Of a stretch of 64,000 nucleotides of DNA, positions 7,536 to 15,973 are shown piece after piece. Every line of letters begins with the position of its first letter. Within the stretch, counting starts at the first letter, position 1. The notes under the pieces are model-generated. The model searched no databases, was not told where the DNA came from, and worked only from the letters and a program-made list of their open reading frames with translations. The stretch is from Prochlorococcus marinus CUG1416 (GTDB lineage: Bacteria > Cyanobacteriota > Cyanobacteriia > PCC-6307 > Cyanobiaceae). The stretch is taken from contig NZ_JAAORM010000002.1 in the NCBI RefSeq assembly GCF_017695965.1, forward strand, positions 558,001 through 622,000, written 5' to 3'. Made by a program: the position numbers and the translations under genes.

Positions 7536-9321
7536 ATTTATATTTATCTATTGCTTCTTCATCATCTTCAATTTGACCCATATAAATTACCCCTTCATTA
7601 AGTTGCAAAGTTACTAGGTCGCCATTAATAATTTGAAGATCATCAATATTTTCCAGATTACATATTGTAGAAACCTTATTATTATTTTTATTAAATAATG
7701 AGTAAACATCATCGACATTTTGGTTCGTAACAATTCCGGCAATATTTTTGCTTAATGGTAAATTTCCTAATAGTTCTTTTGGAACAAATAAAATTTCTCC
7801 TGGACAAATCAATGACATATCAAGATTATTTTTTATTATTCTTGCTTTTCCTGTGACTCCAATTTCACCTATTGAAACCCCTCTTGAAACAATCTTTCTT
7901 ACTAAACCGACTTTTATTAAATCTGTAGAGCCGCTTATCCCTGTTAGTGTACCTGCAGTTTGAACCACTAAATCTCCTTGATTTAGTATTCCCATTTCCT
8001 GAGCAATTTGCATAGCTAAGCTAAATGTTTTTGCTGTTCGTTCATCATTTTTTACTACTATCGGGGTAACTCCCCAAACGAGTTGCAACCTTCTTGCTAC
8101 ACTCCTCTCTGTTGTAGTAGCCAAAATGGGAGTTGGTGGTCTGAATTTACTTACATTTCGAGCAGTAGAACCTGATTTTGTTAATGGGATAATTGCTCCT
8201 GCGTCAAGTTGTCTGGCGATGTTACTTACTGCTGCACTGATAGCATTTGGTATTGTACTAGGTAAGTGACTCTCTATAGCTTTAAGTGGATAGTCCCTTT
8301 CAATTCTTCTCGCTATAGTTGCCATCGTTTCTACTGCTTCTACAGGATAATCACCAACGGCGGTCTCATTTGAAAGCATTACTGCATCTGTTCCATCTAG
8401 TATTGCATTGGCAACATCGCTTACTTCCGCTCTAGTTGGTCTTGGATTAGAGGCCATGGAATCAAGCATTTGAGTCGCGGTAATTATTGGTATACCTAAT
8501 GTATTAGCTTTTCTTATTAATTCTTTTTGTAAAAGTGGAACTTCTTCAGCGGGCATTTCTACTCCCAAATCACCTCTTGCTACCATAACCCCATCACATA
8601 AGGGTAATACAGCATCAATTTGATCTATAGCTTCAAATTTTTCTATTTTGGCAACTACTGGAGTGGAATGCCCATTTTTATTTATTAAATCTTTTATCTC
8701 GTTTATATCAGATGGATTTCTAACGAAGCTTAAAGCTATCCAGTCAACACCTTCAGATAATCCAAATTTTAAATCCTCTTTATCTTTATCTGTTAAAGCT
8801 TTTACAGATAATTGAACATCTGGAAAATTTACACCTTTATTATTCGAAAGAACCCCACCAACAGTAACCAAACATTCTAAAAGATTAGATTCTATATCTA
8901 CTTTTTCTACAACCATTTCAATTTTTCCATCGTCTAATAGTATTCTTTTTCCTTCGCTAACTTCTTGAGAAAGATTCTCGTAGGTTACATTAGCAATACT
9001 ATTTGTGCATTCGACTTCATTTGAAGTTAGTTTAAATTTATCTCCTTTTTTTACTCTTACTGGACCATCTTTGAATCGTCCTAATCTTATCTTAGGGCCT
9101 TGAAGATCCTGAAGAATACCAATATCAATATCTAATTTTTTTGATACTTCTCTAATTGTTGCAATTCTCTCTGCATGATCTTTATGATCTCCATGTGAGA
9201 AATTTAATCTGAATGTTGTAACTCCAGCCTTAATTAAATCTGTAATAATCTCTTCAGATTGAGTTGCAGGGCCAATAGTAGCTACAATTTTTGTTCTTCT
9301 TTTTAAATCAATATTCGACAT
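7528..9321 (-). CDS. pyk: Pyruvate kinase with C-terminal PEP-utilizer-like domain
   Basis: The 597-residue enzyme transfers phosphate from phosphoenolpyruvate to ADP, the last step of glycolysis. It shows RRTKIVATIGPA at the N-terminus, the substrate region TFRLNFSHG, the active-site block PVVAKIEKFEAIDQID and the signature MVARGDLGVEMP, followed by TATQMLDSM. Residues from about 480 on form the extra C-terminal domain seen in long bacterial pyruvate kinases, related to the PEP synthase swivelling domain (GVTGKARIIK...PGEILFVP). The start overlaps nothing upstream. Assignment is secure. Confidence 0.96.
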   Translation of the reverse strand: MSNIDLKRRTKIVATIGPATQSEEIITDLIKAGVTTFRLNFSHGDHKDHAERIATIREVSKKLDIDIGILQDLQGPKIRLGRFKDGPVRVKKGDKFKLTSNEVECTNSIANVTYENLSQEVSEGKRILLDDGKIEMVVEKVDIESNLLECLVTVGGVLSNNKGVNFPDVQLSVKALTDKDKEDLKFGLSEGVDWIALSFVRNPSDINEIKDLINKNGHSTPVVAKIEKFEAIDQIDAVLPLCDGVMVARGDLGVEMPAEEVPLLQKELIRKANTLGIPIITATQMLDSMASNPRPTRAEVSDVANAILDGTDAVMLSNETAVGDYPVEAVETMATIARRIERDYPLKAIESHLPSTIPNAISAAVSNIARQLDAGAIIPLTKSGSTARNVSKFRPPTPILATTTERSVARRLQLVWGVTPIVVKNDERTAKTFSLAMQIAQEMGILNQGDLVVQTAGTLTGISGSTDLIKVGLVRKIVSRGVSIGEIGVTGKARIIKNNLDMSLICPGEILFVPKELLGNLPLSKNIAGIVTNQNVDDVYSLFNKNNNKVSTICNLENIDDLQIINGDLVTLQLNEGVIYMGQIEDDEEAIDKYKYV

Positions 9322-9382
9322 ATATAAATAATATTGCTAGATATAAATAAATTTACCATACCCAAAGTTAGTTATTTAAGTC

Positions 9383-9712
9383 ATGAATTTTAAAACTTAT
9401 CAGAAAAAAGCAAGAGAAACAGCTCAATATCCAAATTTAGGCTCAAATAATATTTATCCAACTCTTGGTTTAGTTGGTGAAGCTGGTGAAGTTGCAGAAA
9501 AAGTAAAAAAAGTAATTAGGGATAAAAATGGAGTATTTGATAAAGAGTCAAAATTAGGTATAAAAAAAGAATTAGGAGATGTTTTATGGTACATATCTAA
9601 TCTTTGTACAGAATTAAATTTCAATTTAGAAGATGTTGCATTACAAAACCTTGAAAAATTAAAATTCAGAGCTTCTAAAGGTAAGATAAGTGGTTCGGGT
9701 GATGATCGCTAA
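9383..9712 (+). CDS. MazG-like nucleotide pyrophosphohydrolase
   Basis: The 109-residue protein is a single all-alpha MazG-type domain. It has GLVGEAGEVAEKVKK (29-43) and ELGDVLWYISNLC downstream, which provide the EExxE/ExxD-like magnesium ligands. Proteins of this class hydrolyse NTPs or dNTPs to the monophosphate and pyrophosphate, removing damaged or excess nucleotides. It is much shorter than full MazG and resembles the single-domain forms also carried by cyanophages. It is divergent from pyk and convergent with the YggT gene. Confidence 0.8.
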   Translation: MNFKTYQKKARETAQYPNLGSNNIYPTLGLVGEAGEVAEKVKKVIRDKNGVFDKESKLGIKKELGDVLWYISNLCTELNFNLEDVALQNLEKLKFRASKGKISGSGDDR

Positions 9713-9715
9713 CTT

Positions 9716-10018
9716 TTAATATTGATATCCACTGCCTTGGTTTAGTAAAAACATTATTAATTGAGGTATGAATCCTTGTATGACTTGGAAAAGAATTAAT
9801 GCTAATAATGAAGATATATCAAATCCACCAATGGGTGGGATAATACCTCTAAATATATTTAAATATGGATCTGTGATTGATGTTAATGCGGATAATATTC
9901 CATTACTCCAATCGATTCCTGGGAACCAGGTCAAAAGTATTCTAATAATCAATAAGGCATAGTAAAGCGATAATGTAGTACTAATAACTTGTAAAATTGA
10001 AATTGTTATTGCAGCCAT
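9716..10018 (-). CDS. YggT/Ycf19 family membrane protein
   Basis: The 100-residue protein has two YggT-type halves with hydrophobic helices at about 8-30 and 68-92 and the conserved LLIIRILLTWFPGIDW and LTSITDPYLNIFRGIIPPIGGFD. This is the Ycf19 family of cyanobacteria and plastids. Homologues have been linked to photosystem or membrane biogenesis and nucleoid placement, but the molecular role is not settled. It lies 38 bp from scpB and may share its transcript. Confidence 0.87.
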   Translation of the reverse strand: MAAITISILQVISTTLSLYYALLIIRILLTWFPGIDWSNGILSALTSITDPYLNIFRGIIPPIGGFDISSLLALILFQVIQGFIPQLIMFLLNQGSGYQY

Positions 10019-10056
10019 TAAAAAAAGTTAATCAATTCAATTCTAACATTTACTTC

Positions 10057-10518
10057 TTATTGCTGCTTGTTAATGCCGCTTCCTATATTTGAGAGATATT
10101 CATCACTTACAGCAAAAGTTTGGAAAAACTTCTCGGATAAGGACAACCAAAATGATCTGCCGTCTTTTTGCTTTCGTTTCACAATGAATTTCTTTTCTAG
10201 TAATTCTTTAATATGTTCATAAGCACCTGAGCCTCTTAGAAGTATAAGATCTGATTGTAGAATCTTCTTTTTAATAGCAATGGTTGCCAATGTCCTTAAT
10301 TCTGATGTTTTAAGATCAGAAGGTAGTAAATCCTCTACAAAATCATTAAGACTAGATTTTAACTCCAGACAAAAACTATTATTTACTTCATTTAATACAA
10401 TTGCTGAGTTTGGATTGGAATATTTATTTTTTAGATCTTTGATTGATTCATTTATTGAATTGATATCCGTATTAGTAATTTCAGAAAGATCTTTTCTTGT
10501 TATTGGCCTTCCTTTCAA
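10057..10518 (-). CDS. scpB: Segregation and condensation protein B; true start upstream of first usual start codon
   Basis: The protein has the two winged-helix parts of ScpB, the kleisin partner that loads SMC-ScpA on the chromosome. It has GRPITRKDLSEIT near the start and TSELRTLATIAIKKKILQSDLILLRGSGAYEHIKELLEK in the middle. The first ATG, GTG or TTG in frame is the TTG at 10518, giving 153 residues. The conserved family start RIEAVLYLKGRP crosses this point, and the frame stays open to the stop at 10615-10617. Translation therefore most likely begins upstream, perhaps at an ATT or ATA codon. The open frame ends 14 bp from the ilvA stop, which suits translational coupling. Confidence 0.83.
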   Translation of the reverse strand: MKGRPITRKDLSEITNTDINSINESIKDLKNKYSNPNSAIVLNEVNNSFCLELKSSLNDFVEDLLPSDLKTSELRTLATIAIKKKILQSDLILLRGSGAYEHIKELLEKKFIVKRKQKDGRSFWLSLSEKFFQTFAVSDEYLSNIGSGINKQQ

Positions 10519-10630
10519 ATAAAGGACAGCCTCAATTCTAGTTATTAGATCTATATCAGATATTTTCTTAGTAATTAGATCAGATTGATTAATTTTAGAT
10601 GACCAAATTCTTTCCTAATTTACCTTATAT

Positions 10631-12178
10631 TTAATCTGATGCACCAAGGAATAATTTATACGTATTGTTATTGGTCTCATCCCAGTATTTATAACCTAAG
10701 ATTTTTACAAATTTTTCCCATTCTGTAATTTCATTTTTATCAATTAAAACTCCAATAACAATTTTTCCTACATCAGCACCATAGTTTCTATAGTGAAATA
10801 CACTTATTGTCCAATTAGATTTCATATTATTTAAGAAATTTATTAATGCTCCAGGTCTTTCTGGAAATTCAAATCTATAAAGCAACTCTACAAAATTTAT
10901 ATTATTCAATTCATTAATATTCTTTGGTAATCTTCCACCTACCATATGTCTGAGATGATTTTTAGATAATTCATCATCACTTATATCCATAAATGGATAT
11001 TGTGAATTTTTAAATTCATCTAATAGGTTTTTTTTGTCAAATAATCCATAAACCTGCACTCCTACAAATATCTGTGCGTTTGATGAATTTGACATTCTAT
11101 AGCTAAATTCTGTTAAATTTCTATCATTAAGCAATTTACAAAAATCAATTAAACTACCGGCTCTTTCTGGAATTTCAACAGCCATCATTACCTCTTTGCA
11201 CTCTCCCAGCTCGGCTCTTTCTGCAACAAATCTAAGCCTTTCAAAGTTCATATTTGCACCACATGCTATTGCGATCATTTTTTTATTTGAATGATTAGAC
11301 TCGAATATGTCTTTTTTCATTCCAGCAATTGATAATGCTCCTGCAGGCTCTAGTATCGATCTAGTATCCTCAAATACATCTTTTATAGCAGCACATATTT
11401 CATCTGTATTAACCGTAATCATCTTATCAATATATCTCCTACCAATATCAAAAGTATTATTACCAACTTTTTTAACGGCCACTCCATCAGCAAACTGTCC
11501 TACAGAAGATAATTCCACAATTTTTGATTCTTCCAAAGATTTTGACATAGCATCTGCGTCTTCAGGCTCTACACCAATTATTTTTACCGTAGGCCATATT
11601 TTTTTTATGTATAAAGATATTCCTGCGATTAATCCACCACCACCTACAGCAACATAAATTGCATATGGTTTTTCATTTGATTGTTGTTCAAGTTCAATAG
11701 CTATAGTTCCTTGTCCTGCGATTACGTCTGGATCATCAAAAGGATGAATAAAACATAATTTTCTTTCTTGGCTAATCCGTATTGCTTCTTTATAAGTTTC
11801 ATCATAATTATCACCATATAATATAACTTTTGCTTTTAAATTTTTTACTGCGTTGATTTTAACTAGAGGTGTTGTTATGGGCATTAAAATAGTAGCTTGG
11901 CAATTTAACTTAAGAGCACTCAATGCCACCCCTTGAGCATGATTACCAGCACTAGAGGTAATTACTCCCTGAGTTAGCTGTGACTTATTGAGCTTACTCA
12001 TTTTGTTATATGCACCTCTTATTTTAAATGAAAATACGTCTTGAAGATCTTCTCTTTTTAAATAAATTTCATTTTTAAGTGAATTACTTAGATTATGAGC
12101 TTTTTCTAGCGGTGTTTTTTTTGCCACTTTATAAACTTCAGCTTGAAGTATTTTTTCAAAATAATCATTCATATACAT
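10631..12178 (-). CDS. ilvA: Threonine ammonia-lyase, biosynthetic
   Basis: The 515-residue enzyme deaminates threonine to 2-oxobutyrate, the first committed step of isoleucine synthesis. The PLP lysine is Lys52 in FSFKIRGAYNKM; SSAGNHAQGVA binds substrate and VAVGGGGLIAGI holds the cofactor phosphate. Residues from about 325 on form two ACT-like regulatory repeats (EIPERAGSLIDF and EFPERPGALINF), typical of the isoleucine-inhibited form. It is divergent from dxs with a short spacer. An N-terminal MYMNDYF leaves MNDYF as an alternative start two codons later. Confidence 0.95.
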   Translation of the reverse strand: MYMNDYFEKILQAEVYKVAKKTPLEKAHNLSNSLKNEIYLKREDLQDVFSFKIRGAYNKMSKLNKSQLTQGVITSSAGNHAQGVALSALKLNCQATILMPITTPLVKINAVKNLKAKVILYGDNYDETYKEAIRISQERKLCFIHPFDDPDVIAGQGTIAIELEQQSNEKPYAIYVAVGGGGLIAGISLYIKKIWPTVKIIGVEPEDADAMSKSLEESKIVELSSVGQFADGVAVKKVGNNTFDIGRRYIDKMITVNTDEICAAIKDVFEDTRSILEPAGALSIAGMKKDIFESNHSNKKMIAIACGANMNFERLRFVAERAELGECKEVMMAVEIPERAGSLIDFCKLLNDRNLTEFSYRMSNSSNAQIFVGVQVYGLFDKKNLLDEFKNSQYPFMDISDDELSKNHLRHMVGGRLPKNINELNNINFVELLYRFEFPERPGALINFLNNMKSNWTISVFHYRNYGADVGKIVIGVLIDKNEITEWEKFVKILGYKYWDETNNNTYKLFLGASD

Positions 12179-12288
12179 ATTTTTAGCATTAATTATTAAT
12201 CTAATAAAACATTACATGATCTATTTCATAAAAAGTACTCATTTTGCACCTCGGCGTTTTAAATTATATAGATAACTATTTTTATGTA

Positions 12289-14178
12289 ATGCTTTTAAGT
12301 GAGTTAAGTCATCCGAATGAACTACATGGCTTAACAGTTGCACAATTAGAGGAAATTGCTTGTCAAATTAGGGAAAGACATCTTCAAGTAGTATCCACCA
12401 GTGGTGGACATCTTGGTCCTGGATTAGGCGTTGTTGAGTTGACATTGGCTTTATATCAAACTCTTGATCTTGATTTTGATAAAGTTGTTTGGGATGTTGG
12501 TCATCAAGGTTATCCTCATAAATTAATAACAGGTCGTTTCACTGAATTTGATTCTCTTAGACAACAAAATGGCGTAGCAGGTTATCTGAAAAGAACTGAA
12601 AATAAATTTGACCATTTTGGTGCAGGTCATGCAAGTACATCTATTTCAGCAGCATTAGGAATGGCTATAGCAAGAGATAGAAAAGGAGAAAATCATAAAT
12701 GTGTAGCTGTAATTGGAGATGGAGCATTAACTGGTGGAATGGCTTTAGAAGCCATAAATCATGCTGGTCACCTACCAAATACACCCTTTGTTGTAGTACT
12801 AAATGATAATGATATGTCTATATCTCCTCCAGTTGGGGCTCTTTCATCTTATTTAAATAAGGTTAGACTTAGTCCCCCATTACAATTTTTATCAGATAGT
12901 GTACAAGAAAGTGTGAAAAATATTCCGTTAATTGGTAAGGATATACCAGAAGAATTAAAAAATATTAAAGGAAGTGTGCGACGTTTAGCTGTGCCTAAAG
13001 TTGGAGCTGTTTTTGAAGAACTTGGGTTTACATATATGGGTCCAATTGACGGTCATAATATTGGAAATTTAATTAATACATTTAATGCTGCTCATAGACT
13101 AAAAAAACCTGTGCTAGTTCATGTTGTTACAACGAAAGGTAAGGGTTACCCATATGCAGAAGCTGATCAAGTTGGGTATCATGCCCAGTCTGCATTTGAT
13201 CTTACGACTGGAAAATCTATTCCATCTAATAAACCAAAGCCTGTTAGTTACAGTAAAATTTTTGGTCAAACCTTATTAAAAATTTGTGAGCAGGATAGTA
13301 AAGTTATTGGTATTACTGCAGCAATGGCTACTGGCACCGGATTAGATATTCTGCAAAAAAATATCCCAGATCAATATGTCGATGTAGGAATAGCTGAGCA
13401 ACATGCGGTTACTCTTGCAGCTGGAATGTCCTGCGATGGTCTTAAGCCAGTTGTAGCTATTTACAGCACTTTCCTTCAACGTGCCTTTGATCAACTAATT
13501 CATGATGTAGGGATACAAAATTTACCTGTTTCATTCGTACTTGATAGAGCTGGAATAGTTGGTGCAGATGGTCCTACCCATCAAGGTCAGTACGATATCA
13601 GTTATATGAGATCCATACCTAATTTTGTCTTAATGGCTCCAAAAGACGAGTCCGAATTACAGAGAATGTTAATAACATCAATTAATCATAAAGGACCTAC
13701 CGCTCTTAGAATACCTAGAGGTTCTGGATTAGGCGTAGCTGTAATGGATGAGGGTTGGGAACCAATTAATATAGGTGAAGGTGAAATACTAGAAGAGGGT
13801 AATGATATTTTAATTATTGCTTATGGTTCTATGGTCGCTTCAGCAATTGAGACATCAAAGATCTTAAAGGATATGAAAATTAATGCATGTATTGTAAATG
13901 CAAGATTTGTAAAACCTCTCGATCAAAAACTGATTGTTCCTCTAGCAAGTAGAATCAAAAAAGTAGTAACTATGGAAGAAGGGACATTAATTGGTGGGTT
14001 TGGTTCAGCTATCGTTGAATTATTTAACGATAATGAAGTAAATATTCCTGTATACAGGATTGGTATACCTGATGTTTTAGTTGATCATGCATCACCTGAT
14101 CAGAGTAAGAAAAAATTAGGTCTTATGCCTGATCAGATGGCAGATAAAATTATTGAGAAATTCAAATTAAATAATTAA
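12289..14178 (+). CDS. dxs: 1-deoxy-D-xylulose-5-phosphate synthase
   Basis: This thiamine-diphosphate enzyme condenses pyruvate with glyceraldehyde 3-phosphate, opening the MEP route to isoprenoids, carotenoids and the phytyl chain of chlorophyll. It shows [17 protein letters not shown], the catalytic-region [11 protein letters not shown], the ThDP motif [13 protein letters not shown]...NDNDMSISP, and the transketolase middle domain [17 protein letters not shown]-initiated version begins at 12244, but the ATG at 12289 gives 629 residues, the normal family length, starting [14 protein letters not shown] therefore chose 12289. Confidence 0.95.
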   Translation: MLLSELSHPNELHGLTVAQLEEIACQIRERHLQVVSTSGGHLGPGLGVVELTLALYQTLDLDFDKVVWDVGHQGYPHKLITGRFTEFDSLRQQNGVAGYLKRTENKFDHFGAGHASTSISAALGMAIARDRKGENHKCVAVIGDGALTGGMALEAINHAGHLPNTPFVVVLNDNDMSISPPVGALSSYLNKVRLSPPLQFLSDSVQESVKNIPLIGKDIPEELKNIKGSVRRLAVPKVGAVFEELGFTYMGPIDGHNIGNLINTFNAAHRLKKPVLVHVVTTKGKGYPYAEADQVGYHAQSAFDLTTGKSIPSNKPKPVSYSKIFGQTLLKICEQDSKVIGITAAMATGTGLDILQKNIPDQYVDVGIAEQHAVTLAAGMSCDGLKPVVAIYSTFLQRAFDQLIHDVGIQNLPVSFVLDRAGIVGADGPTHQGQYDISYMRSIPNFVLMAPKDESELQRMLITSINHKGPTALRIPRGSGLGVAVMDEGWEPINIGEGEILEEGNDILIIAYGSMVASAIETSKILKDMKINACIVNARFVKPLDQKLIVPLASRIKKVVTMEEGTLIGGFGSAIVELFNDNEVNIPVYRIGIPDVLVDHASPDQSKKKLGLMPDQMADKIIEKFKLNN

Positions 14179-14196
14179 AAATTATTTTAAAAATTT

Positions 14197-14457
14197 CTAT
14201 AAAACACCACGTGATGCTAATCCAAGTATCGCACCAATTCCAAATATGTGACCTAAGCAATTAGCTCCAACAACTGAGGCGTGACTTAAACCACCATAAA
14301 ATGTTGAATTAGGTATTTCAAAACCTTCATTAGGTTTTTGAATATTTGCTCTTGCTATTGCATAAGCAATACCATTACATGTAATCATTATCATGGCACA
14401 TTTGGGAGACCAAGAAAATGTTGCTGGATCAGCAGCTGCAAATAATGTAGTAAGCAT
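14197..14457 (-). CDS. psaK: Photosystem I reaction centre subunit X (PsaK)
   Basis: The 86-residue protein has two membrane spans and the PsaK signatures FSWSPKCAMIMITCNGIAYAI in the first half and GLSHASVVGANCLGHIFGIG in the second. PsaK sits at the edge of the photosystem I core, carries chlorophyll and helps antenna attachment and state transitions. It is convergent with dxs and separated from the next leftward gene by 66 bp. It is one of the clearest markers that the host is an oxygenic phototroph. Confidence 0.93.
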   Translation of the reverse strand: MLTTLFAAADPATFSWSPKCAMIMITCNGIAYAIARANIQKPNEGFEIPNSTFYGGLSHASVVGANCLGHIFGIGAILGLASRGVL

Positions 14458-14523
14458 AAAAATTCGTTATTTTTATATATTCTCTAATACTTTTGCATAA
14501 AAAAGACAAAATTGTTAAAGGTC

Positions 14524-14859
14524 TTAAGAGTTGTTTACTTCTAAATTATTTAATATCTTTAAGAAACCAAATAATATAACAAAATCACTTAGGGTTAGGA
14601 AAAACTCAGCTGAACCATGAAGTAGGTCAACTTCAACAAGTGTTTTATCATAATATGTTAATGATAAAATAGATAATAATATAGTTATAAATACAAAGAA
14701 AACTGTCAAGGAAAAGCCTGTCTTTACAAATCTATTAATTGATTTGAGTTTATATAAGTAAAACAAAAAGATTGAATATGGAATAATTGAAGCAGCAAAT
14801 AATACTGTATTATCTAAAGTCGCTAATTTCTCTAAAAACATTAAGAAAAAATCATTCAT
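14524..14859 (-). CDS. DUF3593 membrane protein
   Basis: Starting at the ATG at 14859, the 111-residue protein begins MNDFFLMFLEKLATLDNTV and has three hydrophobic segments. It fits the DUF3593 family, found in cyanobacteria and plastids, of unknown function. A longer reading from 14886 would add nine residues but overlap the upstream gene by 35 bp; the chosen start overlaps it by 8 bp, a typical coupled arrangement. It pairs with the DUF2499 gene, an arrangement I recall as conserved in cyanobacteria. Confidence 0.75.
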   Translation of the reverse strand: MNDFFLMFLEKLATLDNTVLFAASIIPYSIFLFYLYKLKSINRFVKTGFSLTVFFVFITILLSILSLTYYDKTLVEVDLLHGSAEFFLTLSDFVILFGFLKILNNLEVNNS

Positions 14860-15154
14860 AAGTAAAAGACGTTTTGTATATAACAATGGTTGCTATCGCT
14901 AATGTTGAGTTACCTATAAAAGTCAATATTCCTTGAAGAGTTACTAAACCATACAAAGATTCCTGATTATCAAAAATATGCCAGGTAATTGCGCACATGG
15001 CACTAATTAAATTTGGAATCATAGCTAGGCTTAACCAAAAAAAAGTTTTGTATTTTTCAAAATTACTTATTTTTTTAATTATAAATATTGCATAAATCCA
15101 TTCAACTACTGATGAAATATGTATTAACCATGTTCCAAATGATAGTTCGTGCAA
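14852..15154 (-). CDS. DUF2499 membrane protein
   Basis: The 100-residue protein begins MHELSFGTWLIHISSVVEW and has three predicted membrane spans, including SAMCAITWHIFDN. It fits DUF2499, a family restricted to oxygenic phototrophs with no assigned activity. The W-x-I-H-x-x-S-V-x-E-W and A-x-T-W-H motifs supply conserved His and Trp residues near the membrane surface. It lies 4 bp from the peroxiredoxin gene and overlaps the DUF3593 gene, so the three probably form one transcript. Confidence 0.78.
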   Translation of the reverse strand: MHELSFGTWLIHISSVVEWIYAIFIIKKISNFEKYKTFFWLSLAMIPNLISAMCAITWHIFDNQESLYGLVTLQGILTFIGNSTLAIATIVIYKTSFTYE

Positions 15155-15158
15155 AATT

Positions 15159-15695
15159 TTACCTTTTTTTCTTTAATACGTTAAGGACTTCCTTAGCATG
15201 ATTTATGGGTAGGACACTTATCCATCTATAAGAGATTTTACCTTCTGGAGAGATCAAAAAAGTATTTCTATCTGAGAATGGAGGTATCCAGGAACCATAT
15301 TTATCACTAATGATTCCATTTGGATCAGATAATAAAGTATAGTTTATAGATTTCTCACGGCAGAAACTTTCATGAGAATCTTGATTATCAGCACTTATGC
15401 CAACAATTTCTGCATTATATTTTGAAAAATCATTTTTTAATTCTGAAAACCCTTTAGCTTCAATAGTGCAACCTACTGTAAAATCCTTGGGATAAAAATA
15501 GATAACAAGCCATTTACCTTGGAAATCACTTAATTCCCACATTGTTTTTGTTTTTATTTTTTTATTAAAACCTTCTAAATGAAAGTCTGGAGCCAAGTCT
15601 CCAACTTCAGGAGCAAAGTCAAAGGCTAATGCTGAATTAAAATTAATTAAAAGAAAAAATGATATAGATAGACATAAAACTAAATTTCTCATCAA
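15159..15695 (-). CDS. BCP/PrxQ-type peroxiredoxin with signal peptide
   Basis: The 178-residue protein starts with a clear Sec signal peptide (basic MMRN, hydrophobic 5-20, likely cut after SALA at about 24). It then has a peroxiredoxin domain with the peroxidatic Cys76 in YFYPKDFTVGCTIEAKGF. The residue five after it is Lys, not Cys, so the usual PrxQ disulphide is not possible. Cys112, 36 residues later, is a candidate resolving cysteine, as in the alternative PrxQ subgroup. It reduces hydrogen or organic peroxides, here probably in the thylakoid lumen or periplasm. Confidence 0.85.
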   Translation of the reverse strand: MMRNLVLCLSISFFLLINFNSALAFDFAPEVGDLAPDFHLEGFNKKIKTKTMWELSDFQGKWLVIYFYPKDFTVGCTIEAKGFSELKNDFSKYNAEIVGISADNQDSHESFCREKSINYTLLSDPNGIISDKYGSWIPPFSDRNTFLISPEGKISYRWISVLPINHAKEVLNVLKKKR

Positions 15696-15697
15696 AT

Positions 15698-15934
15698 TTA
15701 GAATTTCTTTAAATCAACTCCATTTGATTTAGCAAATTTATCTAAACCTACTTTTTGAATTGATTTGAGAGCTTTAGTACTAATTTTTATATTTACCCAT
15801 TTTTTTCCTTCCTCCCACCAAAGTCTTCTTTTTTGAAGATTAACTTGTTGTAATTTCTTTGTACGAATATGTGAGTGACTCACGGCCATTCCGTTATTAG
15901 CTTTTGCACCAGTCAGTTCGCAAACTCTTGACAT
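15698..15934 (-). CDS. rpmB: 50S ribosomal protein L28
   Basis: The 78-residue basic protein has the L28 pattern [22 protein letters not shown], then [17 protein letters not shown] and [22 protein letters not shown]28 is a component of the large ribosomal subunit near the E-site region. It lies 3 bp upstream of the peroxiredoxin gene and 40 bp downstream of htpG. Identity is secure. Confidence 0.96.
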   Translation of the reverse strand: MSRVCELTGAKANNGMAVSHSHIRTKKLQQVNLQKRRLWWEEGKKWVNIKISTKALKSIQKVGLDKFAKSNGVDLKKF

Positions 15935-15973
15935 ATTTTTTGAGTTATATCTTTAAAAATTTTAACATACGAC

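Noticed and set aside
11307-11657. 116-codon frame antisense to ilvA
   Set aside because: Shadow of a conserved coding region; no start signal or homology seen.
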